Assembly (NCBI GenBank): GCA_045541255.1
Contig: JAZQIU010000005.1
Coordinates: forward strand, 1 to 13,934
From: UMGS1124 sp045541255
GTDB taxonomy: Bacteria > Bacillota_I > Bacilli_A > RF39 > UBA660
DNA: 13,934 bases
Reading direction: 5' to 3'
The notes below the pieces were generated by a model, which saw only the letters and a list, made by a program, of their open reading frames with translations, had not been told where the DNA came from and did no database searches. The position numbers were made by a program, and so were the translations under genes. Shown here piece by piece: positions 1 through 6,049 of this stretch (the stretch's first letter is position 1; each line of letters begins with the position of its first letter).

Positions 1-551
1 GGAGTAATGAGAAAATGAATAGGAAACAAAAGATTATAGTAAGTGTAACAAGTATATTCTTAGTATTATTATTACTAGTAGGATTAACATACGCATACTT
101 TTTAACTCAAATAAATGGTAATGAAAATAGTAAGTCAATATCAGTTACAACTGCAAACTTGGCATTAGTTTATGGAGATGGTAATGGAATAATAACAACT
201 GATGAGCCAATAATACCAGGAACAACATTAGATAGTAAAACGTTTACAGTTAAAAACGAAGGAAATGCAGAAACAGATTATGTAGTAGTAATAGAAGATG
301 TTAAGGTTACATATGCAAGTACAGTAGGAGAAAATGAAGCAGGAACTACAACAACATTCGAATCTAACGATTTTGTATATACATTAACATGTGAAAGTGA
401 TGGAGAAGCATGTGATAGTATTAATACTGAAACTACACTCCCAATAAATGGAGGAATATTAGTAGGGAATAAGATAGAAGTAGGTAAAACACATACATAT
501 ACTTTAACAGTAACATATAAAGAGACTGGTGTAGATCAAAGTGCTGATATG
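1..551 (+). repeat. Paralogous repeat, copy A (5' end of surface-protein gene)
   Basis: Bases 1-551 align without a gap to 13384-13934. By hand I count roughly 26 mismatches in bases 1-257 and only two in 258-551. The repeat includes the ribosome binding site and runs to the window end in copy B, so its true length is unknown. Confidence 0.95.
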
Positions 552-1859
552 AATAAGACATTAGAGGCAAAAGTAAATATAAGAGACATAGCAGAAATAA
601 ATCCATATAGTACAAACCAAAATACATTAGCATATAACATAATAAATAATGCTGTGTTAAATAAAAATGGAACACAGTTATTAGCTTCACCTATAACAAA
701 AGTAGCGGAAGAAATAAGTATGTATGAAACACCAGGTGAATATTATTATGAAACAATAGAAACAAGTTCTTTATGTGCTGATTATTATCCTTGGTATATT
801 GGAGATACAGAAGAAGATCTTAAAGAGTGTCAGCTTGATTCTGAAAAATGCTTAGAAAATGTATCTGTATCATCTTATGAAGAAGCAGTTGGAAAATATG
901 TATATGATGAATGTGATGGATGGACAAGATATTTAGAATCATATGATTCTAAATCATCAACCCTTTTATTTAGGATTGAATACACTTATGAGAAAACATT
1001 AAGTGTAACACAAGATGATTTAGGTACTTCATATTATTATAGAGGTAAAGTAGAAGACAACTATGTTGATTTTGCAGGAATGTGTTGGAGAATAGTACGT
1101 ATCGAAGGTGATGCTGCAATTAAATTAGTACTTGAAGATAAGGATAGTACTTGTGCAACATCCAATATTAACTGGGATATTGGAACAGGACATTATGGAT
1201 ATAATAATACAAAAGTTACGAATTCAAGTGGGCAACAATCAACTGGTACAAAAATTATAGCAGATTATTTAAATAGTCCAATAAATAAAGAGAATAGTAT
1301 GAAATATAAGCTAGATGAATGGTTAACAAGTAGTGGAATAGATACAAGTAAATTAAAAATGAATACATGGTGTTTAGGAAATGTAATTGATGCTTATGAT
1401 TATGAAACGGGTCAATTATTAAATAGTGGTGCTAATGATTTAATGTATAACGGTGAAAAATTCTATTATGAAGTAGGAAAAAGACTTTATGGTATAGGTG
1501 AAACACCAAATGCAACATTAAGATGTGATGGAAAGAATGATAAAACATTTAAATCACATATAGGTGTATTAACAGCAGATGAAGTAGTATTTGCAGGTGG
1601 TAAAGCAGGAACTTTTGAAGACGAGTATTACACTATAAATGAACATTATTATTTAGTAGATGTTAATGGAAGTAGTTGGTGGACTCTTTCTGTTTTTAGC
1701 GACACTGCTGTATTTTTCATTGAAATTCTAGAGAGCGTTATGGTCGCTGCTGGAGTGCAAAATACCGGAATGAATATTCGTCCTGCAGTTTCATTAGCCT
1801 CTAATACCATAATTATAGGAGGAAATGGAACAAAAACTAATCCCTATGTAATTGGATAA
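15..1859 (+). CDS. Secreted SipW/TasA-type surface protein with C-terminal adhesin-like domain
   Basis: The 614-residue product starts with a basic segment, a hydrophobic core at about residues 7-24 and the motif TYAYF. This resembles SipW-dependent signal peptides of TasA/CalY-like proteins. Residues about 30-195 look like a beta-rich module, with PGTTLDSKTFTVKNEGNAE resembling the family's extracellular domain. Residues about 250-310 hold four Cys. Residues about 335-614 resemble gut Bacillota surface proteins with a MCWRIVRI segment, a WWTLS motif at 555-559, IRPAVSL at 588-594 and a final GNGTKTNPYVIG. There are ten Cys in all (126, 133, 254, 272, 279, 300, 357, 380, 453, 504), many for a Gram-positive secreted protein. 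The ATG at 15 follows GGAG at 1-4. A terminator follows the stop. Codon choice leans to A-ending triplets more than in the neighbouring genes. A second copy of the 5' end lies at 13398. Secretion is well supported; an adhesin or matrix role is inference. No LPXTG motif is seen. Confidence 0.85.
   Translation: MNRKQKIIVSVTSIFLVLLLLVGLTYAYFLTQINGNENSKSISVTTANLALVYGDGNGIITTDEPIIPGTTLDSKTFTVKNEGNAETDYVVVIEDVKVTYASTVGENEAGTTTTFESNDFVYTLTCESDGEACDSINTETTLPINGGILVGNKIEVGKTHTYTLTVTYKETGVDQSADMNKTLEAKVNIRDIAEINPYSTNQNTLAYNIINNAVLNKNGTQLLASPITKVAEEISMYETPGEYYYETIETSSLCADYYPWYIGDTEEDLKECQLDSEKCLENVSVSSYEEAVGKYVYDECDGWTRYLESYDSKSSTLLFRIEYTYEKTLSVTQDDLGTSYYYRGKVEDNYVDFAGMCWRIVRIEGDAAIKLVLEDKDSTCATSNINWDIGTGHYGYNNTKVTNSSGQQSTGTKIIADYLNSPINKENSMKYKLDEWLTSSGIDTSKLKMNTWCLGNVIDAYDYETGQLLNSGANDLMYNGEKFYYEVGKRLYGIGETPNATLRCDGKNDKTFKSHIGVLTADEVVFAGGKAGTFEDEYYTINEHYYLVDVNGSSWWTLSVFSDTAVFFIEILESVMVAAGVQNTGMNIRPAVSLASNTIIIGGNGTKTNPYVIG
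1677..1796 (+). other. Candidate hypervariable segment (DGR-like variable region) in surface protein
   Basis: This covers codons 555-594, from WW to IRPAVSL. I counted about 39% G+C and 24% A over codons 557-594. Three 60-base rows elsewhere in the gene had 33-38% A. Six of these 38 codons end in C (AGC, GAC, TTC, AGC, GTC, ACC), which is frequent for this genome. That is what adenine-specific mutagenesis of AAC-rich template codons would leave. The place, near the C-terminus of a lectin-like domain and before an RPA(V/L)xL motif, fits known DGR targets. No reverse transcriptase or template repeat is present here, so a DGR would have to act in trans. Ordinary divergence or gene conversion is the alternative. 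Confidence 0.4.
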
Positions 1860-1861
1860 TT

Positions 1862-1887
1862 AAGCGCTAGGAAACTAGTGCTTTTTT
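1862..1887 (+). terminator. Rho-independent terminator of the first surface-protein gene
   Basis: AAGCGCTAG (1862-1870) pairs with CTAGTGCTT (1875-1883) with one G-T wobble, around a GAAA loop. A run of T follows (1882-1887). It lies directly after the stop codon of the 614-residue protein. Confidence 0.9.
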
Positions 1888-1890
1888 ATA

Positions 1891-1919
1891 TTGTAAAATT
1901 AGATAAGTTTTGTTATAAT
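1891..1919 (+). promoter_or_regulatory. SigA-type promoter of the coiled-coil gene
   Basis: TTGTAA at 1891-1896 and TATAAT at 1914-1919 are separated by 17 bases. TG at 1911-1912 makes an extended -10. It sits between the upstream terminator and the start at 1943, giving a predicted leader of under 20 bases. Confidence 0.75.
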
Positions 1920-1942
1920 AACTTTAGAATAAGAGGGATATG

Positions 1943-2845
1943 ATGAATAATATAGTTAGTATGGTTAATTATTATTTAGTTCATAAAAATGCTGATGATA
2001 GTATTATTTATTATTTGAAGAATAAGTTGGATAACGCTAAAATTGATGAGTTAATAATAATACAAATTGAATTATTGTTCACAGATCCTAGTGATAAATT
2101 AGTTAGTGAATTGGTTAATTACATTAATAATAAAATTAATAGTATATTAAAAAATATAACTTTGTTTGATTTAGCTAGTTTAATAAGCATATTAAAACAT
2201 AGAGAAGATATAATGTTAGAAGAAATAAAAAAATTAGAAGAAAAAAATAAAAGTATATTTGATAAGATACAAACTAAAGATTTAAATTTAGATCAAAAAT
2301 TTGATGATATAGATAGTAAAATTGCTGCTAATTTAATTAATGAATCACAAACTAATTCATTTAATATTAATAGAATTAAAAGTGAAATTAATTCTATTAA
2401 TATATGGTTGACTAATTTAGAAAATAGTTTTAATAAAAAAATAAATAATGCTGATATTGAAGAATTATTAGTTAGTTATATTAATGAATTGACCTTAATA
2501 AATAGGGATGATTTTATAAATAAATATATAAGTAAAACATCTAACAAAATAGAAGATTATATTTTAAATAGTAATTTATTAGATACTATTACTAATGTTA
2601 TTCCAGAATTAGATAGAATATATAGTGCTAATTCAGTATATAAAAATGAAATATATAAATTATTAGATTATTATATTGATTTAGTTGATAGTCAAGTTAA
2701 AATAAGAATAAATACTTTGGATTATGAAGAAAAATTAATTTTAAAAGATAAGATTAATATTATTTGTAGAGAAATATTAAGTAATAGTAATCCGGATGAT
2801 GATTTCAAAGTTTTAGTGATTAATAGTTATTTAAAATATTTATAA
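1943..2845 (+). CDS. Hypothetical coiled-coil protein
   Basis: About 300 residues, very rich in Asn, Ile, Lys, Asp and Ser. I do not recognise the family. There is no signal peptide or clear membrane segment, so it is probably cytoplasmic. Residues about 80-170 contain long runs of charged and aliphatic heptad-like sequence (KKLEEKNKSIFDKIQ, NRIKSEINSINIWLTNLEN), suggesting a coiled coil between two helical regions. Two adjacent ATGs occur at 1940 and 1943. AGAGGG at 1932-1937 is only two bases from the first and five from the second, so I prefer 1943. It has its own promoter at 1891-1919. A small rhodanese-like gene follows after 34 bases and may be partly co-transcribed, since no terminator lies between them. 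A structural or scaffolding role is possible, but nothing in the sequence establishes one. Confidence 0.8.
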   Translation: MNNIVSMVNYYLVHKNADDSIIYYLKNKLDNAKIDELIIIQIELLFTDPSDKLVSELVNYINNKINSILKNITLFDLASLISILKHREDIMLEEIKKLEEKNKSIFDKIQTKDLNLDQKFDDIDSKIAANLINESQTNSFNINRIKSEINSINIWLTNLENSFNKKINNADIEELLVSYINELTLINRDDFINKYISKTSNKIEDYILNSNLLDTITNVIPELDRIYSANSVYKNEIYKLLDYYIDLVDSQVKIRINTLDYEEKLILKDKINIICREILSNSNPDDDFKVLVINSYLKYL

Positions 2846-2874
2846 TTATCAAAATATATATTATTACATATAAT
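2846..2874 (+). promoter_or_regulatory. Possible promoter immediately upstream of the mini-rhodanese gene
   Basis: TTATCA (2846-2851) and TATAAT (2869-2874) are 17 bases apart, directly after the preceding stop codon. Transcription would begin near 2881, essentially at the ATG at 2880, so this promoter would give a leaderless message. In such AT-rich DNA a chance match is possible. Confidence 0.45.
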
Positions 2875-2879
2875 GAAGT

Positions 2880-3092
2880 ATGAGAACAATTAAGATAAAT
2901 GAATATATTCATGATGGAGAATTAATTAATTTAGATAATTATGACCCATATGAAAAGTTGTTATATAATCCTTCGTTATATTTAGATAAAAATAAAAGAT
3001 ATTATTTTTATTGTAAGAATGGAATTAAAAGTAAAAAAGTTGTTAGTATATTAGAAATATATGGTTATGACGTAATAAGAGTTATTAATTAA
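2880..3092 (+). CDS. Mini rhodanese-like protein
   Basis: A 70-residue protein. Its C-terminal half, YYFYCKNGIKSKKV then LEIYGYDVIRV, matches the end of the rhodanese fold, including the active-site loop with Cys45 (C-x-x-G-x-K-S). LINLDNYDPYE near residues 15-25 corresponds to the family's LIDVRxxxEY strand, but the usual region between it and the loop is much shortened. Typical single-domain rhodaneses have about 100 residues, so this is a minimal form. The family moves sulfane sulfur through a Cys persulfide; activity here is inferred. No good ribosome binding site precedes the ATG, and an in-frame TGA at 2874 rules out an upstream extension. A terminator overlaps its stop codon. Confidence 0.75.
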   Translation: MRTIKINEYIHDGELINLDNYDPYEKLLYNPSLYLDKNKRYYFYCKNGIKSKKVVSILEIYGYDVIRVIN

Positions 3093-3103
3093 CTCTTTTT
3101 TTT
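3077..3103 (+). terminator. Terminator overlapping the mini-rhodanese stop codon
   Basis: AAGAGTTA (3077-3084) pairs with TAACTCTT (3090-3097) around a five-base loop, and a T run follows. The 3' arm contains the TAA stop at 3090-3092, so the hairpin is partly coding sequence. Confidence 0.8.
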
Positions 3104-3118
3104 AGTGCTTTTTTGTTA

Positions 3119-3124
3119 TATAAT
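3119..3124 (+). promoter_or_regulatory. -10 box for the VTT protein-rmuC unit
   Basis: TATAAT lies just after a terminator T run and a second T run. No good -35 is seen; T-rich sequence occupies that position. Transcription would start near 3131, which excludes the ATG at 3127 and favours 3139 as the start. Confidence 0.5.
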
Positions 3125-3138
3125 TTATGTGTGATGAT

Positions 3139-3723
3139 ATGAATATAAATAATATAGATGTATGGTTGACTAATTTTTTGTTAAGTATAGGTTTGTGGGG
3201 ATATATTTTATCTTGTGTTTTAATTATGATAGAATCGTTTATTCCTGTATTACCATTAACTGTTTTTATAGCCTTATTATTTTATAAATTTGGCATAATT
3301 TTTGGTTTTATAATAAGTTATATATGTACTATTGTTGGGTGTATTTTATCGTATACAATATTTAATAGTCGTTTGAGATTAAGATTTGAGAATTATATTC
3401 TTAAGAAAGATAAGAAAAAATTAGAAAATTTAGTTAAATCGATTAGAAATATTAAATTTATTAAATTATGTTTGATTATTGCTCTTCCATTTACACCATC
3501 TTTTATAGTAAATGTAGCGGCTGGATTGTCAAATATTAATAAGAAAAAATATATTATTTCTTTACTAATTGGTAAAATATTTTTGGTAATATTTTGGGGA
3601 TTTGTTGGTACAAGTTTAATAACTAGTTTTAAAAATCCAATTAATTTATTATATATTTTTATATTATTATTTGTATGTTTTATAGTTAGTAAATTTGTTA
3701 GTAAGAAAGAAGGATTAGAATGA
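3139..3723 (+). CDS. VTT/DedA-like (TVP38/TMEM64-type) membrane protein
   Basis: About 194 residues with roughly four to six hydrophobic segments. The ESFIPVLPLTVFIALLFYK segment followed by a Gly-rich helix, and the later LPFTPSFIVNVAAG followed by KKKY, match the two halves of the VTT (SNARE-associated/DedA) fold with its paired re-entrant helices. Relatives are linked to lipid scrambling, recycling of undecaprenyl phosphate or other phospholipids, and membrane homeostasis; the substrate here is unknown. An in-frame ATG at 3127 would lie before the predicted transcription start. ATG 3139, preceded by GTGATG, is the likelier start. The stop TGA overlaps the rmuC start (ATGA), which suggests translational coupling. 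Confidence 0.8.
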   Translation: MNINNIDVWLTNFLLSIGLWGYILSCVLIMIESFIPVLPLTVFIALLFYKFGIIFGFIISYICTIVGCILSYTIFNSRLRLRFENYILKKDKKKLENLVKSIRNIKFIKLCLIIALPFTPSFIVNVAAGLSNINKKKYIISLLIGKIFLVIFWGFVGTSLITSFKNPINLLYIFILLFVCFIVSKFVSKKEGLE

Positions 3724-4790
3724 TAAGTTATATAATTATAGGTTTGTTAGTAATTAGTATAGTTTTAAATATTATATTGATATTTAGAAAAAGTAATAAT
3801 GATACTATAGAGAGATTAGGTAAGTTAGAAACTGATTTAACTAAAGAGTTAGGTGAGTTTAAATTTAATTTTAGTAGAACGATAAATGATGATTTTTCGA
3901 AACTTAATGAAACTATAATAAATAGATTAAACAATATTAATGATAAGGTTAATGAAAGATTAGATGTTAATTTTGAAAAGACTAATAAAACATTTACAAA
4001 TATTTTAGAACGTTTATCTAAGATAGATGAGGCTCAAAAGAAGATAGATAGTTTATCAGGAGAAATAGTTAGTTTACAATCTGTTTTAACTGATAAGAAG
4101 ACTAGAGGAATATTTGGTGAAACTAACTTGAATTATATTATGGATAGTGTATTTGGTAAAAATGATAAAATATATCAAACTCAATATAGTTTAGGGAATG
4201 GGTTTATTGCTGATGCAATTCTTTTTGCTCCAGAACCATTAGGGACAATTTGTATAGATAGTAAATTTCCATTAGAAAATTATAGGAGAATGACAGATAA
4301 GAGTTTAAGTAAAGATGAAAGAGACGTTGCTACTAAATTATTTAAAAGTGATGTTAAAAAACATATAGATGCTATTCGAACAAAGTATATTGTTCCTGGT
4401 GTTACGAGTGGTGAGGCAATAATGTTTTTACCTGCAGAGGCGATATTTGCTGAAATAAATGCATATCATCCTGATTTAGTTAAATATAGTTATCAATCTA
4501 AGGTATGGATTTGTAGTCCAACAACTTTGATGAGTACATTAACTATTATAAGTATGATTCTGAAAAATATGGAAAGAGATAAATACGCTAAAGTAATTCA
4601 TACTGAATTAAATAAATTAGGTGTTGAGTTTGAAAGATATAAAGATAGATGGGATAAACTATCTAGAAGTATTGATACGGTTAGTAAAGATGTAAAAGAT
4701 ATACATACTACTACGGAAAAAATTACTAAGAGATTTGATGCTATAAATAGTGTTAATGTGGATAAAGTATTAGAAGCTCCAGAGGACTAA
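3720..4790 (+). CDS. rmuC: DNA recombination protein RmuC
   Basis: The 356-residue protein has an N-terminal membrane anchor (about residues 3-22), a long coiled coil (about 30-125) and the RmuC nuclease-like domain (about 128-300). In that domain are RGIFGE (Glu134), a hydrophobic core and IDSKFP (Asp180, Lys182). This fits the PD-(D/E)XK-like fold assigned to the family. FLPAEAIFAEI and WICSPTTLMSTLTII are further family signatures. RmuC limits rearrangements between short inverted repeats in E. coli. The 475-residue E. coli protein is longer, mainly in the coiled coil. The ATG at 3720 overlaps the preceding TGA, and GAAGGA stands just upstream. The 5' arm of its terminator is inside the coding sequence. 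The name is firm; its role in this organism is by homology. Confidence 0.93.
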   Translation: MISYIIIGLLVISIVLNIILIFRKSNNDTIERLGKLETDLTKELGEFKFNFSRTINDDFSKLNETIINRLNNINDKVNERLDVNFEKTNKTFTNILERLSKIDEAQKKIDSLSGEIVSLQSVLTDKKTRGIFGETNLNYIMDSVFGKNDKIYQTQYSLGNGFIADAILFAPEPLGTICIDSKFPLENYRRMTDKSLSKDERDVATKLFKSDVKKHIDAIRTKYIVPGVTSGEAIMFLPAEAIFAEINAYHPDLVKYSYQSKVWICSPTTLMSTLTIISMILKNMERDKYAKVIHTELNKLGVEFERYKDRWDKLSRSIDTVSKDVKDIHTTTEKITKRFDAINSVNVDKVLEAPED

Positions 4791-4799
4791 TACTTTTTT
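4764..4799 (+). terminator. rmuC terminator with 5' arm inside the gene
   Basis: AAAGTATTAG (4764-4773) pairs perfectly with CTAATACTTT (4787-4796). The intervening bases can form a small inner TCC/GGA stem. T continues to 4799. The stop codon TAA (4788-4790) lies in the 3' arm. A further inverted repeat, ATTTACA/TGTAAAT (4800-4806 and 4814-4820), follows without a T run. Confidence 0.85.
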
Positions 4800-4834
4800 A
4801 TTTACATAAATTTTGTAAATGAAATTATATAGTT

Positions 4835-4863
4835 TTTTGTATTTTATTAGTTTTTGATATAAT
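4835..4863 (+). promoter_or_regulatory. Promoter of the small membrane protein gene
   Basis: TTTTGT (4835-4840) and TATAAT (4858-4863) are 17 bases apart. The -35 is weak. The start at 4887 would have a leader of about 17 bases, as at other promoters here. Confidence 0.55.
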
Positions 4864-4886
4864 ATATATATCGAGGAAGTGTAATA

Positions 4887-5375
4887 ATGAAAGATATAAT
4901 TGAAAATATATTTGGATTTTTATATACATTAAGTATGGGTGATTATATATTTTTTATAGGAACTTTTATTATAGTATTAGCATTTTTATATGTTTTATAT
5001 TTAATGAATAGGGATGATGATATGGGTGTATTATACAATAATGATGATATTACAAGTATCGAAAGTATTAAAGAAACTATAGAAAGAGAATATAAGCCTG
5101 GAAATATAGAACTTACTGATTATGAAAAAGAACAAGAGGAAAATGCAATAATAAGCTATGAAGAGTTGATAAAAAGCAAAGATAAATATGTAGTAAGTTA
5201 TGATGAAGAGTATAAAGCTGAAACAGAAGAAATAAGTGTAAGAAAAATTAATGTAAATAATTTTGCTGGCGATAATGAGGAAACAAGTAGTTTACAAGTA
5301 AAATTAATGAGTTATGATAAGGAAGAAGCTTTTTTAACTGCTTTAAAACAGTTACAACAAAATTTAACTAATTAA
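4887..5375 (+). CDS. Membrane-anchored acidic hypothetical protein
   Basis: A 162-residue protein with one hydrophobic span at about residues 19-41 (YIFFIGTFIIVLAFLYVLYLM). It is followed by MNRDDD and a long, strongly acidic tail rich in Glu, Lys and Tyr. By charge (MKDII before, NRDDD after), orientation is uncertain; a cytoplasmic tail seems likelier because no cleavable signal is evident. Short motifs recur in the tail (ISYEELIKSK, VSYDEEYKAE, MSYDKEEAFL), each with an S-Y-[DE]-[EK] core, and the C-terminus EEAFLTALKQLQQNL is probably an amphipathic helix. I do not recognise a named family. GAGGAAGT at 4873-4880 is a good ribosome binding site for the ATG. It is monocistronic, between its own promoter and a terminator overlapping its stop. 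A scaffold or anchoring role is only a guess. Confidence 0.8.
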   Translation: MKDIIENIFGFLYTLSMGDYIFFIGTFIIVLAFLYVLYLMNRDDDMGVLYNNDDITSIESIKETIEREYKPGNIELTDYEKEQEENAIISYEELIKSKDKYVVSYDEEYKAETEEISVRKINVNNFAGDNEETSSLQVKLMSYDKEEAFLTALKQLQQNLTN

Positions 5376-5399
5376 TACTTTTATAAAGTATTTTTTTTT
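5374..5399 (+). terminator. Terminator overlapping the stop of the acidic membrane protein
   Basis: AATACTTT (5374-5381) pairs with AAAGTATT (5385-5392) around TAT, followed by T to 5399. The -10 box of the next gene begins three bases later, so the two elements are fused. Confidence 0.75.
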
Positions 5400-5401
5400 G
5401 A

Positions 5402-5407
5402 TATAAT
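5402..5407 (+). promoter_or_regulatory. -10 box of the short TasA-like gene
   Basis: TATAAT directly follows the T run of the upstream terminator. The -35 position falls in the terminator loop (TTTTAT, 5379-5384), which is weak. Transcription would start near 5414. Confidence 0.5.
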
Positions 5408-5429
5408 TTTTATAGTGATAGGTGATAAA

Positions 5430-5963
5430 ATGAAAAAGAAAAATATCATAATATTTATAACTACATTTATTTTATTGGTTTTAGTTAGTGTTTTTTTTGT
5501 ATCTTACGGATACATTATGAATGTTGTAACAGGTAATGAAAGTTCAAAAACTTTAACTTTTAAAAGGAGTTCTATTAAGATTGAATTTAGTAATGGGAAT
5601 GAAGAATTAGTTAGTGAACAAGATGAATATTTTATTGCAGGTTCTACTATTCGTAAAAAGTTTACTATAAAAAATACAGGTAGTGAGGATGTATCTTATA
5701 GTATTAAATTAATAGATGTTATTAATCCATTTACAAGAAAAGAAGATTTAGTATATGAGTTATATTTAGAAGATGATTTAATTGCTAATAATATTTTCCC
5801 TAGTGAAGAAATAAACTATATAGCATATAATCAAATTTTGAAGATTGGTGAATTAAAAAATTATGAAATAGTTATTAAGTATAAGACTAGTTTAGAAAAT
5901 CAAATTGTAGATAGTGGGAAAACTATTCATGCTAGTTTAGATTTTGAAGAAACAATAGAATAA
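5430..5963 (+). CDS. Short exported protein related to the SipW/TasA-type N-terminal module
   Basis: A 177-residue protein: a lysine-rich start, a hydrophobic core at about residues 5-24, then VSYGYI, a degenerate form of the TYAYF signal seen in the large surface proteins here. The next part has the same order of elements as that module: GNESSKTLTF (GNENSKSISV in the large protein), then AGSTIRKKFTIKNTGSEDVSY (PGTTLDSKTFTVKNEGNAETDY). It ends about where that module ends and lacks any C-terminal adhesin-like part. A GTG at 5415 is in frame, but AGGTGAT at 5420-5426 is the ribosome binding site for ATG 5430. It has its own promoter and terminators. It may be a stand-alone matrix or fibre subunit. 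That is inference from fold resemblance; there is no Cys in the mature part. Confidence 0.75.
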   Translation: MKKKNIIIFITTFILLVLVSVFFVSYGYIMNVVTGNESSKTLTFKRSSIKIEFSNGNEELVSEQDEYFIAGSTIRKKFTIKNTGSEDVSYSIKLIDVINPFTRKEDLVYELYLEDDLIANNIFPSEEINYIAYNQILKIGELKNYEIVIKYKTSLENQIVDSGKTIHASLDFEETIE

Positions 5964-5993
5964 TATTTATGTAAAGTATTTTTTAAAAAATAT

Positions 5994-6020
5994 AAAAACA
6001 GTTAAAAAAAACTGTTTTTT
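5994..6020 (+). terminator. Terminator between the short TasA-like gene and murG
   Basis: AAAAACAGTT (5994-6003) pairs with AACTGTTTTT (6010-6019) around an A loop, with T to 6020. It is near-symmetrical, so it may act on both strands. A weaker hairpin, AATATTT/AAGTATT (5962-5968 and 5974-5980) with a short T run, lies just before it and overlaps the stop codon. Confidence 0.8.
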
Positions 6021-6030
6021 ATTATATAAT
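6002..6030 (+). promoter_or_regulatory. Possible promoter of the murG operon
   Basis: TATAAT at 6025-6030 has TTAAAA at 6002-6007, 17 bases upstream and inside the terminator hairpin. The -10 is good and the -35 weak. The leader to the GTG at 6050 would be about 13 bases. Confidence 0.45.
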
Positions 6031-6049
6031 TTTATTAGAGGTGAAAAAC

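Noticed and set aside
433..690. 85-codon open frame on the minus strand
   Set aside because: It lies wholly within the surface-protein gene, is extremely Leu/Tyr-rich as expected from the complement of AT-rich coding sequence, and has no ribosome binding site.
3728..3934. 68-codon open frame on the minus strand
   Set aside because: It is antisense to the start of rmuC, which is a clear gene, and shows no initiation signal or recognisable protein.
4800..4820. ATTTACA/TGTAAAT inverted repeat after rmuC as a terminator
   Set aside because: No T run follows, and the stronger hairpin at 4764-4799 already explains termination. It might be an operator, but nothing supports that.
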